A program made the translations under genes and the position numbers. Source: Oscillospiraceae bacterium (GTDB lineage: Bacteria > Bacillota > Clostridia > Oscillospirales > CAG-272). From it: 64,000 nucleotides of DNA. The notes under the pieces are model-generated. The model searched no databases, was not told where the DNA came from, and saw only the letters and a list, made by a program, of their open reading frames with translations. Location of the stretch: contig SVSI01000005.1 of NCBI GenBank assembly GCA_015064385.1, positions 1 to 64,000 on the forward strand. The letters run 5' to 3'. The stretch's first letter is position 1. Each line of letters opens with the position of its first letter. Shown here piece by piece: positions 61,520-64,000 of this stretch.

Positions 61520-62032
61520 TCAAAATTCCTCGCGGATGGTTTTGCTTCCGCGCTCAAGCGATACGATTCCCGTGCGGCAGATCTCAAGGATCTTGTAGTC
61601 GCGCATGATCTCGATAAAACCGTTTATGCGGCGGCTGTCGCCCGTTACCTGTATCATTACCGCCTCCTTGGTGTAGTCCACGATCTTTGCATCGTACGCA
61701 TCTGCGGCGGATCGTATCTCCTCTCTCGTTTCGGGAGAGTTTTCCATTTTTATGAGCAAAAGCTCACAGCTGACTGCGTTTTCCGCGTCAAGCTCCTTTA
61801 TCGAGCAGACCTCGGGGAGCTTATAAAGCTGTTCTACGAGTTGCTTTTTGATTGCCGAGTCTCCGTCGAAGAGCACGGTTATTCTCGAATAGTCGGGTGA
61901 CTCCGTCTCACTAACCGTGAGCGCGTCAATGTTGAAGCGGCGGCGACGGAACATACTCGTCACCTTATTAAGAACACCGAACTTATTCTGTACGAGAACG
62001 GCTACTGTGTATTTGTTCACCTTTTTATTCAC
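61520..62032 (-). CDS. ilvN: Acetolactate synthase regulatory subunit
   Basis: A ~170-aa ACT-domain protein that activates the catalytic subunit and gives valine feedback. It shows YTVAVLVQNKFGVLNKVTSMFRRRRFNIDALTV, the classic ACT start, and a second ACT-like half. It overlaps the end of ilvB by a few bases, so the pair is translationally coupled. The start is unclear: GTG at 62032 (or TTG at 62035) behind GAAGG, or the in-frame GTG at 62020. Confidence 0.93.
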   Translation of the reverse strand: MNKKVNKYTVAVLVQNKFGVLNKVTSMFRRRRFNIDALTVSETESPDYSRITVLFDGDSAIKKQLVEQLYKLPEVCSIKELDAENAVSCELLLIKMENSPETREEIRSAADAYDAKIVDYTKEAVMIQVTGDSRRINGFIEIMRDYKILEICRTGIVSLERGSKTIREEF

Positions 62033-63692
62033 CAACCTTCGTTATTATGTCGTCCATAGAGCCGCCGGGCGGAAGCATCGGGAGAACGAACTCGTCCGCT
62101 TCTATCTTGCAGTCTATAAGATAAGGTCCGTTTTCGCTGAACGCGCGACTAAGCGCATCGCCGAGCGCCTCTATACTGTCAACTCTCTCGCCCTTTGCGC
62201 CGAATGCTTCGGCAAGACGGACGAAATCGGTCTTTCTGTCAAGAGTCGTATTGGAATAGTGCTTATCAAAGAAAAGCGTCTGCCATTGGCGAACCATTCC
62301 GAGAACGCCGTTGTTCATAAGCAGTATAACGACGGGAACCTTATAGGAAACGGCAGTAGCAAGCTCGTTAAGGCACATACCGAAGCTTCCGTCTCCCGTG
62401 ACGAGCACCGCGTGCTCCATTGTCGCCATCTGCGCGCCGATCGCCGCGCCGAGTCCGAATCCCATCGTTCCGAGTCCGCCGCTTGAGATAAAGCGTCTGC
62501 TCTTTTTGAAATTCAGATTTTGCGCCGCCCACATCTGATGCTGTCCGACGTCGGTGGCAACCGGAGTATTTTCTCCGAGATACTTGTTCAGCGCGTGTAT
62601 TGCCGCTCTCGGTGTAAGTCCGTCTCTGTTATCGAGATGCTTGTCCTCTTCACGGCGAAGCCCCGCGATTTTCTTCTGCCAGGTCGGTCTTTTGACCTCT
62701 TTTATAAACGGGATAAGCTTTTGAAGGGTAAGCTTTACGTCTGCTCTGAGCCCTATTTCGGTATTTACGTTTTTGGAAAGCTCTGAGCCGTCTATGTCTA
62801 TATGGACTATCTTTGCTTTGGGTGCAAATTTAAGACGGTTGCCCGTAACTCTGTCGTTAAAGCGCGTTCCGAGAGATATTATGCAGTCCGCGCTATGCAT
62901 AGCCATTGTGGACGCGTAGTGTCCGTGCATTCCCTGCATACCGAGAAATCTCGGATGATCGGTAGGAATACCCGAAATGCCCATCATTGAGCATCCGATC
63001 GGTGCATCTATACGCTCAGCAAGGGCGAGCATCTCGTCCTGCGCGCCGCTCGATATAACTCCGCCGCCGAAATAAATGAACGGTCTTTGCGCCGAGTTTA
63101 TACACTCTGCCGCCTGAGCGATCCTTATTTCCTTCGCCGCGTGCTTTTCCTCGGGCAATGCGGGACTCTCTGCCGTATATTCGCACTTTGCTATCTGTAC
63201 GTCCTTGGGTACGTCTATCAGAACGGGGCCGGGACGTCCCGACTGCGCGATCACGAACGCCTCTCTTATCGTATCCGCGAGCTCCTCTACCGAGCCGACG
63301 CAGTAGTTTTGCTTGGTTATGGGAAGGGTAACTCCCGTGATATCTATCTCCTGAAAGCTGTCCGTTCCTATCTGGGACGAGAAAACGTTACCCGTAATAG
63401 CTATCATGGGCACCGAATCGAGATGTGCGGTAGCAATTCCGGTGACGAGATTTGTCGCTCCGGGGCCGGAGGTAGCAATAACGACGCCCGGTCTGCCCGT
63501 GGCTCTCGCATATCCGTCTGCCGCGTGCGCGGCACCCTGCTCGTGAGCGGTAAGCACGTGGTTTATTTCGCCCGAATATTTATAAAGTGAATCGTAAACG
63601 TGTATTATCTGTCCGCCCGGATATCCGAAAACGGTATCACAGCCCTGTTCTATAAGAGTGCGGACGATTATATCTGCTCCCGAGAGTAACAT
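62025..63692 (-). CDS. ilvB: Acetolactate synthase catalytic subunit
   Basis: A 555-aa thiamine-diphosphate enzyme that condenses pyruvate with pyruvate or 2-ketobutyrate. The N-terminal TPP domain has FGYPGGQIIHVYDSLY and TAHEQGAAHAADGYARATG with the catalytic Glu; the C-terminal TPP domain has GDGSFGMCLNELATA and NNGVLGMVRQWQ with the Mg2+ ligands. I start at 63692, where AAAGGA is in place; the ORF-track extension runs into the leader. First gene of the ilvB-ilvN-ilvC-(ilvD-DUF815) run. Confidence 0.97.
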   Translation of the reverse strand: MLLSGADIIVRTLIEQGCDTVFGYPGGQIIHVYDSLYKYSGEINHVLTAHEQGAAHAADGYARATGRPGVVIATSGPGATNLVTGIATAHLDSVPMIAITGNVFSSQIGTDSFQEIDITGVTLPITKQNYCVGSVEELADTIREAFVIAQSGRPGPVLIDVPKDVQIAKCEYTAESPALPEEKHAAKEIRIAQAAECINSAQRPFIYFGGGVISSGAQDEMLALAERIDAPIGCSMMGISGIPTDHPRFLGMQGMHGHYASTMAMHSADCIISLGTRFNDRVTGNRLKFAPKAKIVHIDIDGSELSKNVNTEIGLRADVKLTLQKLIPFIKEVKRPTWQKKIAGLRREEDKHLDNRDGLTPRAAIHALNKYLGENTPVATDVGQHQMWAAQNLNFKKSRRFISSGGLGTMGFGLGAAIGAQMATMEHAVLVTGDGSFGMCLNELATAVSYKVPVVILLMNNGVLGMVRQWQTLFFDKHYSNTTLDRKTDFVRLAEAFGAKGERVDSIEALGDALSRAFSENGPYLIDCKIEADEFVLPMLPPGGSMDDIITKVGE

Positions 63693-63743
63693 TTCCGTGT
63701 TCCTTTCTAAAATCTGAAAATACAAAACCCTATGTAATAAATA

Positions 63744-63772
63744 ATTATAACATTATAAGTACGCGATGTCAA
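63744..63772 (-). promoter_or_regulatory. Promoter of the ilv operon
   Basis: Minus strand TTGACA, 17-nt spacer, TATAAT: full consensus. The leader to ilvB is about 45 nt, too short for a T-box or a leader-peptide attenuator. Confidence 0.8.
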
Positions 63773-63834
63773 GCATTTTTTGAGAGCAATATAAAAAGTG
63801 CGTAGAATAAATTAAGCGAAAAAAACGTTGTACA

Positions 63835-64000
63835 GTATTTTGATAATTACAGATATTATCCGCATCAGTAGCAAAGGCGCTCCTTTTCAGCGCCGCGCCG
63901 TACAGAGCCGCCGCGTTCTCCCGCGGCAGGCAAAGCGCGACGCGCGTTGGGAGCGCCTTTGCCAAAAGGGGTGGGTGTTTCCTGAAGGGCGGGGTGTCCC
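63835..64000 (+). repeat. Structured dispersed repeat, copy E (cut by the window edge)
   Basis: Plus orientation. TTTTGATAATT..ATTATCCGCA at the left end matches copy B, then GCAAAGGCGCTCC, GCGCCGCGCC, GGCAAAGCGCGACGCGCG, GGTGGGTGTTTCCTGAAGGG and the start of GGGCGGGGTGTCCC. It matches C1 module by module up to the window end. Confidence 0.85.

Noticed and set aside
63693-63743. T-box or attenuator before ilvB
   Set aside because: The leader is about 45-50 nt, with no leader peptide rich in branched-chain codons.

Overview
The window looks like a chromosomal segment of an anaerobic, low-to-moderate GC Firmicute of class Clostridia, probably an uncultured gut saccharolytic lineage. This is an inference. 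It rests on uniform Clostridia-type promoters (TTGACA-N17-TATAAT variants at most transcription units), strong AGGAGG-like ribosome sites, a rubredoxin/flavodiiron pair, HPr kinase, a long-form ribosome hibernation factor, DUF6809 and DUF815 proteins, and many lipoprotein or membrane-anchored carbohydrate-active proteins. No rRNA, CRISPR, transposase or integrase gene is visible.

Layout. 1-4.9 kb: tRNA-Ser(UGA) and tRNA-Trp(CCA), each trailed by tandem ~165-bp units that end in a copy of the tRNA 3' tail plus a terminator; RNase Z-like and acetyl-esterase-like genes lie between them, and an AT-rich membrane-protein gene sits behind tRNA-Trp. 4.9-15 kb: FAD dehydrogenase, pssA, amidase, MBL-fold hydrolase, and two tandem GH2 glycosidases. 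15.2-20.4 kb: surface-polysaccharide operon (two GT2, two Stealth phosphotransferases, a pyruvyltransferase). 20.5-24.4 kb: methionine genes metA and metY, and a cohesin-like surface protein. 24.7-33.6 kb: cysS, four tandem GH93/sialidase-like propeller proteins, a cytidylate-kinase-like protein. 33.6-43.9 kb: hpf, a SLOG/HTH pair, GH3, yfbR, hprK, dusB, an aminotransferase and two unrecognised conserved genes. 43.9-52.7 kb: a Cys-rich micropeptide, a membrane-anchored LamG-like protein, dtd, a large cell-wall amidase-like protein, GH43, rubredoxin and flavodiiron protein. 52.9-64 kb: a MacB-like ABC exporter, DUF6809, DUF815, and the branched-chain amino acid genes ilvD, ilvC, ilvN and ilvB.

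How it works together. The glycosidases (CE2-like esterase, GH2 x2, GH3, GH43, GH93-like x4) suggest use of arabinose/xylose/galactose-bearing plant glycans: outward-facing lipoproteins act first, and cytoplasmic enzymes without signal peptides finish oligosaccharides. metA (with Glu111) plus metY fit the O-acetylhomoserine direct-sulfhydrylation route. ilvB-ilvN-ilvC-ilvD form one minus-strand run.

The most unusual content is non-coding. There are three repeat systems: tRNA-tail unit arrays behind both tRNA genes; a ~300-nt structured repeat family in at least seven copies whose stems vary by compensating changes; and intercistronic hairpin arrays with a constant core and variable but always complementary stems. 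At three places an intergenic insert is flanked by two near-identical copies of the neighbouring gene's terminator. No enzyme that could mobilise these repeats is encoded here.
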